In this document: piece by piece, positions 1 through 8,506 of the stretch | Numbering within the stretch: position 1 is the stretch's first letter | Layout of the letters: each line of letters begins with the position of its first letter | Origin: JAKLDO01 sp035354435 | Lineage (GTDB): Bacteria > UBP6 > UBA1177 | Reading direction: 5' to 3' | Assembly (NCBI GenBank): GCA_035354435.1 | Contig: DAOQAY010000009.1 | Coordinates: 1 to 34,665, forward strand | Length of the DNA stretch: 34,665 bases | The notes under the pieces: generated by a model | Seen by the model: only the letters and a program-made list of their open reading frames with translations | What the model was told of the DNA's origin: nothing | Database searches by the model: none | Translations under genes and position numbers: made by a program

Positions 1-548
1 ATCGCACAAGAAGAAGTTGCTTGTTTAGGAGCATTACCCGTCATATAATAAGGCACATAACATTTACCGCTTGGAGTTTCTAAATCAATTTTATCAGGGG
101 TTTCACAATGTACACTTATCAATCTAGCAAGTTTAACATAATCAAAACAATTCTTTTGATACTCATTTGCAATGTCTTCCGAGTAAACGATATACTTTGT
201 ACCAGTGTTGATATTTGTTATTGGAATTGTATCTTCATCAGGAACATTATCAATTTCTTCATCGTTTTCTTCAAAATCTAAATCGTTAATTTCATTATCT
301 TCAATATTTTCATCGATTATATCTTTGTCCACCGAATCCAGATCCTGTTTTTCATCCGTAACTCTATCTTCATCATTTTTAATTTCATCCTTATCATTTT
401 GATTTGCCTCTGTTTTATCAGTATCTGTTTGTTCTTTATAATGGTCGCTGTCATTTCCGTAAATGCTGTCATCCTTACCGGAACAGGATGTTCCCGCTGT
501 CAGGAGTATCACAAAAACAAGAATAAATAAAATCAGATTTCTATTCAT
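1..548 (-). CDS. Asp/Glu-rich lipoprotein, C-terminus cut by window edge
   Basis: The frame is open from an ATG at 548 to the left edge, giving 182 codons without a stop. The N-terminus MNRNLILFILVFVILL is a hydrophobic signal followed by ..AGTSC, so lipidation at Cys22 is likely although the lipobox is not ideal. Residues about 25-110 are a low-complexity linker of Asp, Glu, Asn, Lys and Ile. A folded-looking segment with four or five Cys follows (for example KNCFDYVKL, SVHCETPD, GKCYVPYY). An AAGGGG Shine-Dalgarno sits just upstream of the ATG. It lies 24 bp downstream of another Asp-rich lipoprotein gene on the same strand and is probably the last visible member of the sigma/caspase operon. 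I do not recognise the C-terminal domain; the role is inferred only as an envelope-attached protein. Confidence 0.8.
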   Translation of the reverse strand, partial: MNRNLILFILVFVILLTAGTSCSGKDDSIYGNDSDHYKEQTDTDKTEANQNDKDEIKNDEDRVTDEKQDLDSVDKDIIDENIEDNEINDLDFEENDEEIDNVPDEDTIPITNINTGTKYIVYSEDIANEYQKNCFDYVKLARLISVHCETPDKIDLETPSGKCYVPYYMTGNAPKQATSSCA

Positions 549-572
549 TTGGTTTCCCCTTGTAAACATTTT

Positions 573-2954
573 TCACTGACATATCGAGCATTTGCTTTGG
601 CATGCCGGGAGAGTGATTCTTTTTGAAGCAAATATGTTGTCCTGACTCATTGTTCCGGCAAGAAATGATTCGCATTCTTCAGTTCTGTCAGTCGAAAAAC
701 TTACTCCGGCGACCACCAGCAGTTCAGCTTCACTGTCGGCACAGCTCATTCCGGTACTGCATGTTTTGTATTCAGTGAACGCATATGTGGAACTGGCAGT
801 TTTATCCAATGCACTTGTGACATTTCCAAGAGAATCAAGGAAGCAGAACAGCAATTTGACTGAAAATCCTCCTGAAAGATTAACTGTTCCATTTATCGGA
901 ATTGTGCAGTAATTTCCTGATAAGTCACCGTTACCGGATGTAATATCAGACATTGTCACTCCGCAACTTTCATCACTTACAGTGTAACTTGCTGAAATTT
1001 CGAGAGTTATTAATGAATCCAGACCATCGAATCTGATGTTTTTCAACGATGGAACCAGAACATCACCGTCCAGAAGATCTTCATCCAGTTTTAAACCCGC
1101 CGCCGGAACACTGAATTCGGCATAATTGTCTTCAGATATAGTCATTCCGCCGTAACACCATGTTTTATCAAGCCTTTCAAGAGTGAGACAGTATTGCACC
1201 TGCTTTAAAAGCCTGCTACCGCAACGGGAATCGTCAATTTTTATTTTACCGCCATATAATCTGAGCGGGGCGGAACCTTGAACTCCTTTTACAACAGTAT
1301 TGTTTTTTGAACATATTATCGCACCGTGACCGCCTGAAGTATCTTCCGTTACATTGCAGCAGCTCCCGTCCCAGGCAGAGCAGACTGTTCCGGACTGACA
1401 TGTTTCAACAGCGTCTGCACCGCAAAAAAGCGTTTTCCATCCGGAACTTGCACAGGAATATCCGTCAACACACTGGTTAAAATCATTCAATTCCGGCAAA
1501 AGTGATCCGTTCCACGGAGCTGAATCAATAAAATTCAAAGATCTGACTTCCAGATCGGCGGATATTTCTGAAAGATCCCATTTTATACAGCTTTCCGATG
1601 TAATACAGTTCTCTATATCTACAGGAAGTGTTCCTGAAATATCAACTTCGTATGCTGATGCTCTGTCACAGCTTAAAAGAACCTTTTCTTCTGAAATGAA
1701 AGGGTGCTGAGTCCCGCCTATCCACTGCGAATCCATATCAGGACACTGGACAATCACACTCCTTACAGAACTATCCCTGCTGCATAAAATTATATCTTTT
1801 ATGCCATCATATCCTGACGCTCTGTTATATACAAAAGCGATTTTGTTTCCTGAATCCGAAACTGAGGGACCTTCCTGAGTGTGCCCGTCAGAACCTGAAC
1901 AAGCTATGGCAGTCTGATTTCCCCATGATGAAATTTCATCATCTCCGAAACTCAACTCACCAATAAATGTCTGACCGACATAATTTCCAGGCCAGAATGA
2001 AGCAAGTACACTTTCTCTTGAAGCAACAGACACAAATGTTTCTGCTGCGGCACATCCCATTTTTTCTGACGAAAGAAGCTCGGCTGTGCTGTTTTCAATA
2101 TCCCATAGTGACAGTGCCGCCCTGTTCAGATTCGTGCAGACAGATGTTTCATCTTTGACCATATAACCGATCACAAGTCTGGTTTCGGAAATAAAATCAC
2201 ATTTGCTGATATAATTATACGGATAAAGCAACCCGCTAAAATCTACTTCGCCTGTTTTTTCAGGAGTTCCGGTTATTTTCCAGATTTCAAATTTTTCAGG
2301 AGAAACTTCCTTGTTCAAAATGGCGAGTTTATCTCCAGATGGACTCAGACATGCGGGAAATTCAGCATCATTAACAGCCTTGTCATAAGGAAACGCCATG
2401 AGTTTGACTACATTTCCGCCTCTTTTCGTTACAAGATACAGGCTTCTTAAACTTCCGGAAGTATGTGCTATTATGACAATTCTGTTACTGCCGTCATCAG
2501 CCGGAGAACCGGAATCAGCATCAGCATCATTGAGATCATCAGCATCTGTAATTAAATTGTCTGTATCCACGGGAATATTATCATCCGGGTTTAAAGAGTC
2601 GTCATCATTAATATCAGGATTTTCTGCTCTGTCAGTATCTGTTTTATCATTGTCAAAAACAGCCTCATCATCTATGTCATCTGCTGTGTCAGTATCATCC
2701 AGATCACCAGTGTCCTGATATTCCACAAAATCATCATGAGTATCAGTGTCATTATCACTCATACTGTATCCGGTATCATCATCTTCATCGGCAGTATCAA
2801 GAACCGATATGCAAAAACCGTCCGAACAAACCAATCCGTCACGGCAGGTTCCGTTCTCGAAGCATTCTTCCCCAAGTTTTCCCCGGTCACTTCTAAAAAA
2901 ACCTGAACAGGCGGACAAAAACAGAAAACACACTGGAATTAAAGTTCTTTTCAT
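573..2954 (-). CDS. Large Asp-rich lipoprotein with TolB-like propeller and Cys-rich C-terminus
   Basis: The N-terminus MKRTLIPVCFLFLSAC gives a clear type II signal with lipid-modified Cys16. A short Cys-rich module (EECFENGTCRDGLVCSDGFC) comes next, then an Asp/Thr-rich linker to about residue 155. From there to about residue 500 the sequence resembles a TolB/WD-type beta-propeller (IVIIAHTSG, CLSPSGDKLAILN, ISDSGNKIAFVYN-like blades). The last 250 residues hold many Cys pairs with a beta-rich look. I chose the ATG at 2954, which overlaps the caspase-gene stop by one base (TGATG) and has GGTGAG upstream; two in-frame GTG codons precede it at 2957 and 2960. It is translationally coupled to the caspase-like gene. 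Function is unknown; an outer-membrane or surface-exposed binding protein is the reasonable guess. Confidence 0.85.
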   Translation of the reverse strand: MKRTLIPVCFLFLSACSGFFRSDRGKLGEECFENGTCRDGLVCSDGFCISVLDTADEDDDTGYSMSDNDTDTHDDFVEYQDTGDLDDTDTADDIDDEAVFDNDKTDTDRAENPDINDDDSLNPDDNIPVDTDNLITDADDLNDADADSGSPADDGSNRIVIIAHTSGSLRSLYLVTKRGGNVVKLMAFPYDKAVNDAEFPACLSPSGDKLAILNKEVSPEKFEIWKITGTPEKTGEVDFSGLLYPYNYISKCDFISETRLVIGYMVKDETSVCTNLNRAALSLWDIENSTAELLSSEKMGCAAAETFVSVASRESVLASFWPGNYVGQTFIGELSFGDDEISSWGNQTAIACSGSDGHTQEGPSVSDSGNKIAFVYNRASGYDGIKDIILCSRDSSVRSVIVQCPDMDSQWIGGTQHPFISEEKVLLSCDRASAYEVDISGTLPVDIENCITSESCIKWDLSEISADLEVRSLNFIDSAPWNGSLLPELNDFNQCVDGYSCASSGWKTLFCGADAVETCQSGTVCSAWDGSCCNVTEDTSGGHGAIICSKNNTVVKGVQGSAPLRLYGGKIKIDDSRCGSRLLKQVQYCLTLERLDKTWCYGGMTISEDNYAEFSVPAAGLKLDEDLLDGDVLVPSLKNIRFDGLDSLITLEISASYTVSDESCGVTMSDITSGNGDLSGNYCTIPINGTVNLSGGFSVKLLFCFLDSLGNVTSALDKTASSTYAFTEYKTCSTGMSCADSEAELLVVAGVSFSTDRTEECESFLAGTMSQDNIFASKRITLPACQSKCSICQ

Positions 2955-4579
2955 CACCACTCACCATAAAATCCTGCAATAAAACCGTCTTTAACGGGAA
3001 ACATATATACAGCTTCCCTTTTTTCAACCGTATCAGTTTTTCTGACAGCATCCCAGATAAGCATTGAAATCCCGAATACCGCTATTGAGCCTCCGGCGGC
3101 ATATCCTGCGATAGTTGATCCACGCCATCTGAGATATGAATCCTCATCATTACCATCCTTATCGAAGTCATCTTTAGATTCATTCATCATATAATGAGAC
3201 ACACCGCCGAAAACAGTTGCAACGACACCGAAGCTTAACATACTCCAGCCTGTAATTTTAAGCCATGACGGAGTCTGCTCATTCTTTTCATCGAAACTGA
3301 CAGCCTTATTATCTTCAAACGACACTGAAATAAAATCAGATGCGGCAATCACTCCTTTATAAAAACTGATCCCGTAAGGCTGAGCAAAAAGAGCGGCTTT
3401 TAATCTATCATCGCTGATACCTTTACTTTTCACACCTTCTTTTTCAGCTTTAAGTCTGCTGAAAAAGATTTCTCCGTGCGATGCGTTTTCTATTTTATAA
3501 ACGAGAAAATTGGTGTTATCAACCAGATAGTAAAGTTTTTCAGGTACAAGCATGATACTGACAGACTGTTCATTGGTTTTATTCATATCAAAGTATCTCG
3601 TTCCCAAACTGTTTTCTATGAAAAAACGGCCTTTGATATTTCGGGGTATTTTAAGAATTGCACTTTGAGACACTCCATCCAGAATAAAAAGCGCTCTTCT
3701 CTGATCCTGGGCAGGCGGTTTGACAAAAATCGAAAGTTTTTCTTTTGTATCATTAACTTTAAGATTTGCAGCATCGAGAAAAGCTTTGATTTCACTGTAT
3801 TCAATTTTTCCATCCTCATTTACATCGGCAGCACCTATAATCCCGCTTAAAAGTTCATGACTGAAAACTCCGCTTCTAATACGGTTCCATTCATGACTGT
3901 CAGCCTCTGAAGATGTCGAGAGAACAACCCCTGTATTCGGATAAGATGACAGATCATAGCCTGAAAAGAAGTTCCTGACGGCATCGCTCCTCACAACTCC
4001 TGTCGACTGCTTTTTCCATTCCTCTTTTCCTCCCCTCTGATTCACCATATAATAGGAATTGCATGAATCAATTATCAGATGGTTAAAATCCGCAGGACTT
4101 TTCTTAATCACATAGTCATAAAGTTCTGTCCTTGAAATCACTCCGTCGGAAAGGGTCAGAGCTCCTTCCTTATCATCAAGAAAAATACCGTGACCCGAAT
4201 AAATGAACATAAGATCTGTTGAAAACCCTTTTTTCTTAACTTCTGCAATTTCATTGTAAATCTTTGAAAGATAATTTTTCAGATTATCTTTTGACGGAAC
4301 AACAGCATAGCCGGAAATTTGCGGAAATCTTTTCTGCGTATCACTGTCAGGCGTCGTAAGCAGATAGGTCTTTTCAGAGTACCTTTTCATAATTACAAAA
4401 TACTTTGCTGCGTCATCATCAGCAAAATTGAGCGGTTCCAAGCTGGAATTCGCAGGAGAACTGTTTACCCCTACAATAACAACAAACCTTTTCGGGATAT
4501 TACCGGAATTATCGGAATTTACTGCACATAATTCACAGAATAACAACACAGAAGCAAAAATAGTCAGTATTTTTAACAT
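2954..4579 (-). CDS. Secreted caspase-family (C14) protein with EF-hand loop
   Basis: A signal peptide (MLKILTIFASVLLFCELCA) precedes a caspase p20-like fold. It has RFVVIVGVN as the first strand, the catalytic His in FIYSGHGIF (His130) and the catalytic Cys in HLIIDSCNS (Cys173). The C-terminal part of the domain contains a textbook EF-hand loop, DVNEDGKIEYSE, after SGVFSHELLSGIIGAA, an arrangement known in bacterial caspase-like proteins. Residues about 440-515 contain two hydrophobic segments (WSMLSFGVVATVFGG and IAGYAAGGSIAVFGISMLIW) flanking an acidic loop, so the protein is probably membrane-anchored at its C-terminus. The ATG at 4579 directly precedes the signal peptide; a TTG at 4603 would add eight residues. 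Both catalytic residues are present, so an active Arg/Lys- or Asp-type peptidase is plausible; the substrate is unknown. Confidence 0.88.
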   Translation of the reverse strand: MLKILTIFASVLLFCELCAVNSDNSGNIPKRFVVIVGVNSSPANSSLEPLNFADDDAAKYFVIMKRYSEKTYLLTTPDSDTQKRFPQISGYAVVPSKDNLKNYLSKIYNEIAEVKKKGFSTDLMFIYSGHGIFLDDKEGALTLSDGVISRTELYDYVIKKSPADFNHLIIDSCNSYYMVNQRGGKEEWKKQSTGVVRSDAVRNFFSGYDLSSYPNTGVVLSTSSEADSHEWNRIRSGVFSHELLSGIIGAADVNEDGKIEYSEIKAFLDAANLKVNDTKEKLSIFVKPPAQDQRRALFILDGVSQSAILKIPRNIKGRFFIENSLGTRYFDMNKTNEQSVSIMLVPEKLYYLVDNTNFLVYKIENASHGEIFFSRLKAEKEGVKSKGISDDRLKAALFAQPYGISFYKGVIAASDFISVSFEDNKAVSFDEKNEQTPSWLKITGWSMLSFGVVATVFGGVSHYMMNESKDDFDKDGNDEDSYLRWRGSTIAGYAAGGSIAVFGISMLIWDAVRKTDTVEKREAVYMFPVKDGFIAGFYGEW

Positions 4580-4599
4580 GCTTTTTCTATTTCCAAAAA

Positions 4600-5373
4600 T
4601 CAATCTATTTTAAAACTGAAGAACTGAATGTAAATATTTTTAATATTCTTTTTTTCTTTATCCTTATTCATAAATTGCAAAATATCATCATAAGAAAGAC
4701 TCTCCGCAGAAAAAACAGCCGTAATATCAACACTGCCTTTAATATGATTTGATGAAAGTCTGATACTTGTACCGAACGGTTCCTTACTCATATTATTTTT
4801 GATTTTGACACTTTTGTCATTTCCGAATTCCGGATAATACCACATTCTCTGCCCGTCTGACCTGATACCTGTAATATACACATAATTGAACTCACTTTTT
4901 TCAGAATTTGAAAGTGCAAATTGCAATTCCGAATCAAGTCTGCATGTAACAGAATCATCACCGACAGCTTTTACTGTGCTGCTGTCAGGCGAAATACAGA
5001 AGGCATATAATTTAGGCAAAGCGCCAAGAGCCGGATCACCTTTTCGTAAAAACTCATCTGACATAGTCGTTATTTTTGAAAATGAAACTATTGAAATAAC
5101 CAAAGCACAAAAAGCCGCAGCAAGAGCAGTAAGTGCCAGAGTTCTCCGTTTAAAAATCCATGAAAAATCAATTCTATGCCTGAACAGATTCCGTTCAATT
5201 CTTTCAAAATCAAAATGCGAAATAGGCACATCAGTTGAACTCATGCCGCATAAAGCCCGTTCTATTGCTGAAAATTTTTCATGAGTTCTTTTTTCATTCG
5301 AACATTTTTTAAAATAATCAGGAGAAATATCTTCCATAAGAAACCATTTCTCAAAAATATTACGCTGTTTCAT
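4600..5373 (-). CDS. One-pass membrane protein, probable anti-sigma factor
   Basis: This is a 257-residue protein with a charged cytoplasmic N-terminus of about 76 residues, one transmembrane helix (about residues 78-98, RRTLALTALAAAFCALVISI) and an extracytoplasmic beta-rich domain of about 150 residues. That layout, and its place 15 bp downstream of an ECF-type sigma gene, matches an anti-sigma factor. No zinc-binding ZAS motif (HxxxCxxC) is present, so membership of a named anti-sigma family cannot be claimed. The start is supported by GGAGGA about 8 nt upstream. It ends about 20 bp before the caspase-like gene and is most likely co-transcribed with it. The role is inferred from gene order and topology; the sequence itself is not one I recognise. 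Confidence 0.72.
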   Translation of the reverse strand: MKQRNIFEKWFLMEDISPDYFKKCSNEKRTHEKFSAIERALCGMSSTDVPISHFDFERIERNLFRHRIDFSWIFKRRTLALTALAAAFCALVISIVSFSKITTMSDEFLRKGDPALGALPKLYAFCISPDSSTVKAVGDDSVTCRLDSELQFALSNSEKSEFNYVYITGIRSDGQRMWYYPEFGNDKSVKIKNNMSKEPFGTSIRLSSNHIKGSVDITAVFSAESLSYDDILQFMNKDKEKKNIKNIYIQFFSFKID

Positions 5374-5388
5374 CGCTGTCTTCCTCCA

Positions 5389-6045
5389 CTAAATCTTAAA
5401 AATCTGCAGAAGCATGATATTAACAACCATCCTCCTGTTTACATCATTTAAGTAACCAGATTTACTAAAGAATTCCAGAGCTTTCAATCTGATGCTTTTT
5501 TCCAGTGTTCTCACCATGGTTCTTGTCAGACCTGTTACTTCCGCAGTAGTATCCTGTGAAAAACCTTCCGTGAAACGGTATTTCAGCACATCTCTTTCCA
5601 AAGGTTCAAGAACGGCTGTGAATTCCGCCATCAAATTTTTCAGTTCTTCAATGAGCATCTTTCTTTCAGGATTCGTACAGGCACTTTCAGCAGGAACAGC
5701 CTCCACATCAATGACATTATCAGTTAATGGAATCCTTTTTTTTCTGAGATCGTCAACAACCACATTTTTTGCAATGGTGAAAAGATAAGTTTCATAGGGT
5801 CTGATACCGTCATAACTTCTGATAGCATTTTTTGTGAAAGCTTTTTCAAATGTCAACTGGACAGCATTTACAAGATCACAGTTATTTTTATATCCCGAAA
5901 AACGACAATCCTTGTCACATGCTTTAAATATAAAACCTTTATAAAGAAAATTTGCCACCTTAGGTGCATAATTTTTATACACTTCAAATAGAACAGCCTG
6001 ATTTCCATTCCTGAAATCTTTATAAAACCGGTCATCAGAAAACAT
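5389..6045 (-). CDS. ECF-type RNA polymerase sigma factor
   Basis: The sigma-2 domain spans about residues 1-105 (FEVYKNYAPKVANFL, ETYLFTIAKNVVVDDLRKKR). Sigma-4 spans about 140-200 with a helix-turn-helix (ERDVLKYRFTEGFSQDTTAEVTGLTRTMVRTLEKS). At 218 residues it is slightly longer than typical ECF factors because of an insertion in sigma-2 carrying three Cys (Cys43, Cys47, Cys56, in the segment ACDKDCRFSGYKNNCD). A strong AAAGGAG site precedes the ATG at 6045. It is the first gene of the minus-strand cassette with the putative anti-sigma, caspase-like and lipoprotein genes, and probably transcribes its own operon. I could not recognise a convincing housekeeping promoter in the 105 bp upstream, which fits autoregulation but does not prove it. 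Confidence 0.88.
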   Translation of the reverse strand: MFSDDRFYKDFRNGNQAVLFEVYKNYAPKVANFLYKGFIFKACDKDCRFSGYKNNCDLVNAVQLTFEKAFTKNAIRSYDGIRPYETYLFTIAKNVVVDDLRKKRIPLTDNVIDVEAVPAESACTNPERKMLIEELKNLMAEFTAVLEPLERDVLKYRFTEGFSQDTTAEVTGLTRTMVRTLEKSIRLKALEFFSKSGYLNDVNRRMVVNIMLLQIFKI

Positions 6046-6150
6046 ATTTTTCTCCTTTTAAAAGATTTCCAGATTAATATACGCAATAATTTTGTTTTAT
6101 GGTCACAAAAATCGATGTCTTATTAACAGAATCTAGCTAACAGCTTGAAT

Positions 6151-6876
6151 TTACTTGGATATAATCTTGATTCCTATCATTCTTAATTTCCACACCCCGA
6201 AAAGGGCTTCTTTGAATATTTTACCGCTCATTTTACTGATGCCCTCTTCTCTGTCAGGGAAGACTATAGGAAGTTCAAAGACTTTTGTCCCTGCAACTTT
6301 TGTTCTGAACGCCATTTCGATCTGAAAGCCGAATCCAGAGAGGACAAGCGGTGTGCTGATGACTTTTTTAAGAAGCTTTGCACTCCAGCATTTATATCCT
6401 GCGGTGACATCGTGAACTCCGAGCATAAGTATGGTCGATGCATAAAAACTTCCACCTTTTGAAATTATCCTTCTCATCAGATTCCAGTTCTTTGTTCCGC
6501 CGCCTTTCACATATCTTGAGCCTATAACAACTCCATAGCCTTCCTCTATTTTCTTAATCATTTCAGGCAGATACTTGGGCTGATGGGAAAAATCGGCATC
6601 CATTTGGATTATAATTTCATAACCTCTTTCTATAAGTGTCGAAAATCCGTCAATATATGCCGCACCGAGACCTTCTTTTGAATTTCTGACTTTTATAGAA
6701 ACAAAATCATTATTCTTCATGAATTCGTTAACAATGCCTGCGGTATTATCAGGGGAATTATCATCAACAACAAGAATGTCAGCATCTTTAACTTCAGCGT
6801 GTACCGCTTCAATTATTTTGATGATATTTTCTTTTTCATTGTAAGTCGGAATACACACTGCAACTTTTTTACTCAT
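6151..6876 (-). CDS. Polyprenol-phosphate sugar transferase (DPM1-like GT2)
   Basis: This 241-residue family-2 glycosyltransferase is of the dolichol/polyprenol-phosphate mannose synthase type. It shows VAVCIPTYNEKENI at residues 5-18, the nucleotide-sugar motif ILVVDDNSPDNT at about 34-45, the metal-binding QMDADFSH (Asp93 to Asp95), SRYVKGGG and GFGFQIEMAFRT. Such enzymes move mannose or glucose from GDP- or UDP-sugar onto polyprenyl phosphate at the inner membrane face. No C-terminal membrane segments are present, which fits the short soluble DPM1 class. The ATG overlaps the recN stop by 8 bp and uses GGAGGC inside the end of recN. It is the last gene of a five-gene operon that also holds another GT2 and a deacetylase, suggesting a role in surface glycan or glycoprotein assembly. 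Confidence 0.92.
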   Translation of the reverse strand: MSKKVAVCIPTYNEKENIIKIIEAVHAEVKDADILVVDDNSPDNTAGIVNEFMKNNDFVSIKVRNSKEGLGAAYIDGFSTLIERGYEIIIQMDADFSHQPKYLPEMIKKIEEGYGVVIGSRYVKGGGTKNWNLMRRIISKGGSFYASTILMLGVHDVTAGYKCWSAKLLKKVISTPLVLSGFGFQIEMAFRTKVAGTKVFELPIVFPDREEGISKMSGKIFKEALFGVWKLRMIGIKIISK

Positions 6877-8506
6877 TGTCGCCTCCTAACATTTTACCCG
6901 CTGTTGCTAAAAGATCTGCCGAACCGCTTTCACCCATCATTCTGGCAAGTTCCCGAACCCGTTCATCCCTGTTCAAAATTCTTATTCCAGCCATGACTTC
7001 ACCATTCACTGCCGTTTTGTCCACAAGAATATGAACATCCGCCACAGAAGCTGTCTGCGGAAAATGGGTGACAACAAGTATTTGATTTTTATTTGAATTC
7101 TTCTTCATTTCATTTGCAGCGTTCTTAGCCGTCTCACCACCTATTGAACTGTCGATCTCATCAAAAAGAAGTACCTTGCCGCTTTCATCGTCAACAAGTT
7201 TTATTGAAAGCAGAAGCCTTGACAGCTCTCCTCCGGAAAGCGAAGATATCTGAAACATTTCTCCAGTTCCTATCGTATTTACAAGGAATTCGACTGAGTC
7301 AAGTCCCGTCTCATTCAATTCCGCTGTTTTTTCAAGCGCAACAGAGAATTTAACTCCGCTCATTCCGAATTTTATGAGGTATTTCAAAATGCTTTCCTGC
7401 AATTTTATAGCCGCAGGTTCTCTTTTCTTACGAAGTTGAAGCGCTTTATCTGTAGCTTGAGAAATAAGTTCGCCGCATTCTTTCTCAAGTTTTTTTACTT
7501 TCTGTGGAATTTTATTTATTTCAAAAAGCTCTTCATTCATCTGCTCCAATCTCTTTAAAAGATCTTCGGAAGATGCCGCCTGATGCTTCATCATCAGAGT
7601 CGAAAGCTGAGTGAACCTCTCTTCGACATTTTCAGCATCAATATCTTCATCGAACTTTGAAAGAACCGTACCAAGCGACCTGTTGATATCATCAATTTCG
7701 ATTGAAACGCTGGAAATTCTTTTCTGAAGATCTTTCATGTCGGCAAGTTCTGCAATGTTTTCAGACAGATCGGCAGACCTTGAAATATCTTTCGTGCAAT
7801 TGGAAAAAAGCTCTGTCAGTTCATTCGAGTATTTCAGGATCTTCGAGCGGTTTTCAATGAAATCCATTTTTATTCTGAGATCTCTGTCTTCGCTCTGATA
7901 TGTTGCAATTTTCTCTATTTCATCTATCTGATATTCAAGATAATCTCTTCTTGCCGGATCATCCTTGCTTTTTAGTTCGCTTATTTCATTTCTGTGCGAC
8001 ATTATCTTTTCAAAAATCTTCCTGTATTCCGAAACAAGTTTTCCGTTCCCGGCTTTAGAATCAATTATCTTCATCCTGTAATCTTTTTTGAAAAGCTCTC
8101 TGTTCTCGAACTGGCTCCCTATCTCGATATGATCCGCAAAAATATCTGAAATTATTGAAGAGGTCACCGGAACTCCGTTAAGATAGGCACTGTTTTTTTC
8201 GCCGAACATCCGCCTTACTATTATTACTTCGCCGTCTTCAATTTCTATTGAATTTTCTGAAAGTTTCTGTTTTATTTCGATGTCACTTTCTTCAAGTTTT
8301 ATTTCAAATGCAATCTCGCCCGATCCGCCCCATTTGCCGGCAAGATTTTTACCTATTCTCTCTCCGCGAAGCGCTTTCATGGCTGAAACAAACAGGCTCT
8401 TTCCGCTTCCCGTTTCACCTGTTACAGTGGTCAATCCACAGGCGGGTTCAATAATTGAATCCCTGATTATCAGAAAATTTTTAAGAAAAATCTTTTCAAT
8501 TTTCAT
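6869..8506 (-). CDS. recN: DNA repair protein RecN
   Basis: RecN is an SMC-like ATPase acting in double-strand-break repair. The protein has the Walker A motif GETGSGKS at residues 30-37, a long central coiled-coil region (about 150-375), the ABC signature LSGGE at about 423-427, and Walker B VLLFDEID at about 445-452 followed by THFPQ. The length of 545 residues is normal. Its ATG overlaps the folC stop by 4 bp (ATGA) and its own stop lies inside the start of the glycosyltransferase gene, so all three are translationally coupled. No LexA box can be seen near it because it has no promoter of its own in this arrangement; control would have to come from the promoter at 11384-11412 or an internal one. 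Confidence 0.96.
   Translation of the reverse strand: MKIEKIFLKNFLIIRDSIIEPACGLTTVTGETGSGKSLFVSAMKALRGERIGKNLAGKWGGSGEIAFEIKLEESDIEIKQKLSENSIEIEDGEVIIVRRMFGEKNSAYLNGVPVTSSIISDIFADHIEIGSQFENRELFKKDYRMKIIDSKAGNGKLVSEYRKIFEKIMSHRNEISELKSKDDPARRDYLEYQIDEIEKIATYQSEDRDLRIKMDFIENRSKILKYSNELTELFSNCTKDISRSADLSENIAELADMKDLQKRISSVSIEIDDINRSLGTVLSKFDEDIDAENVEERFTQLSTLMMKHQAASSEDLLKRLEQMNEELFEINKIPQKVKKLEKECGELISQATDKALQLRKKREPAAIKLQESILKYLIKFGMSGVKFSVALEKTAELNETGLDSVEFLVNTIGTGEMFQISSLSGGELSRLLLSIKLVDDESGKVLLFDEIDSSIGGETAKNAANEMKKNSNKNQILVVTHFPQTASVADVHILVDKTAVNGEVMAGIRILNRDERVRELARMMGESGSADLLATAGKMLGGDNE

Noticed and set aside
4886..5284. Plus-strand open frame of 132 codons
   Set aside because: It is antisense to the putative anti-sigma gene, which has a good start site and a membrane helix; Ser-rich composition is typical of a shadow frame.
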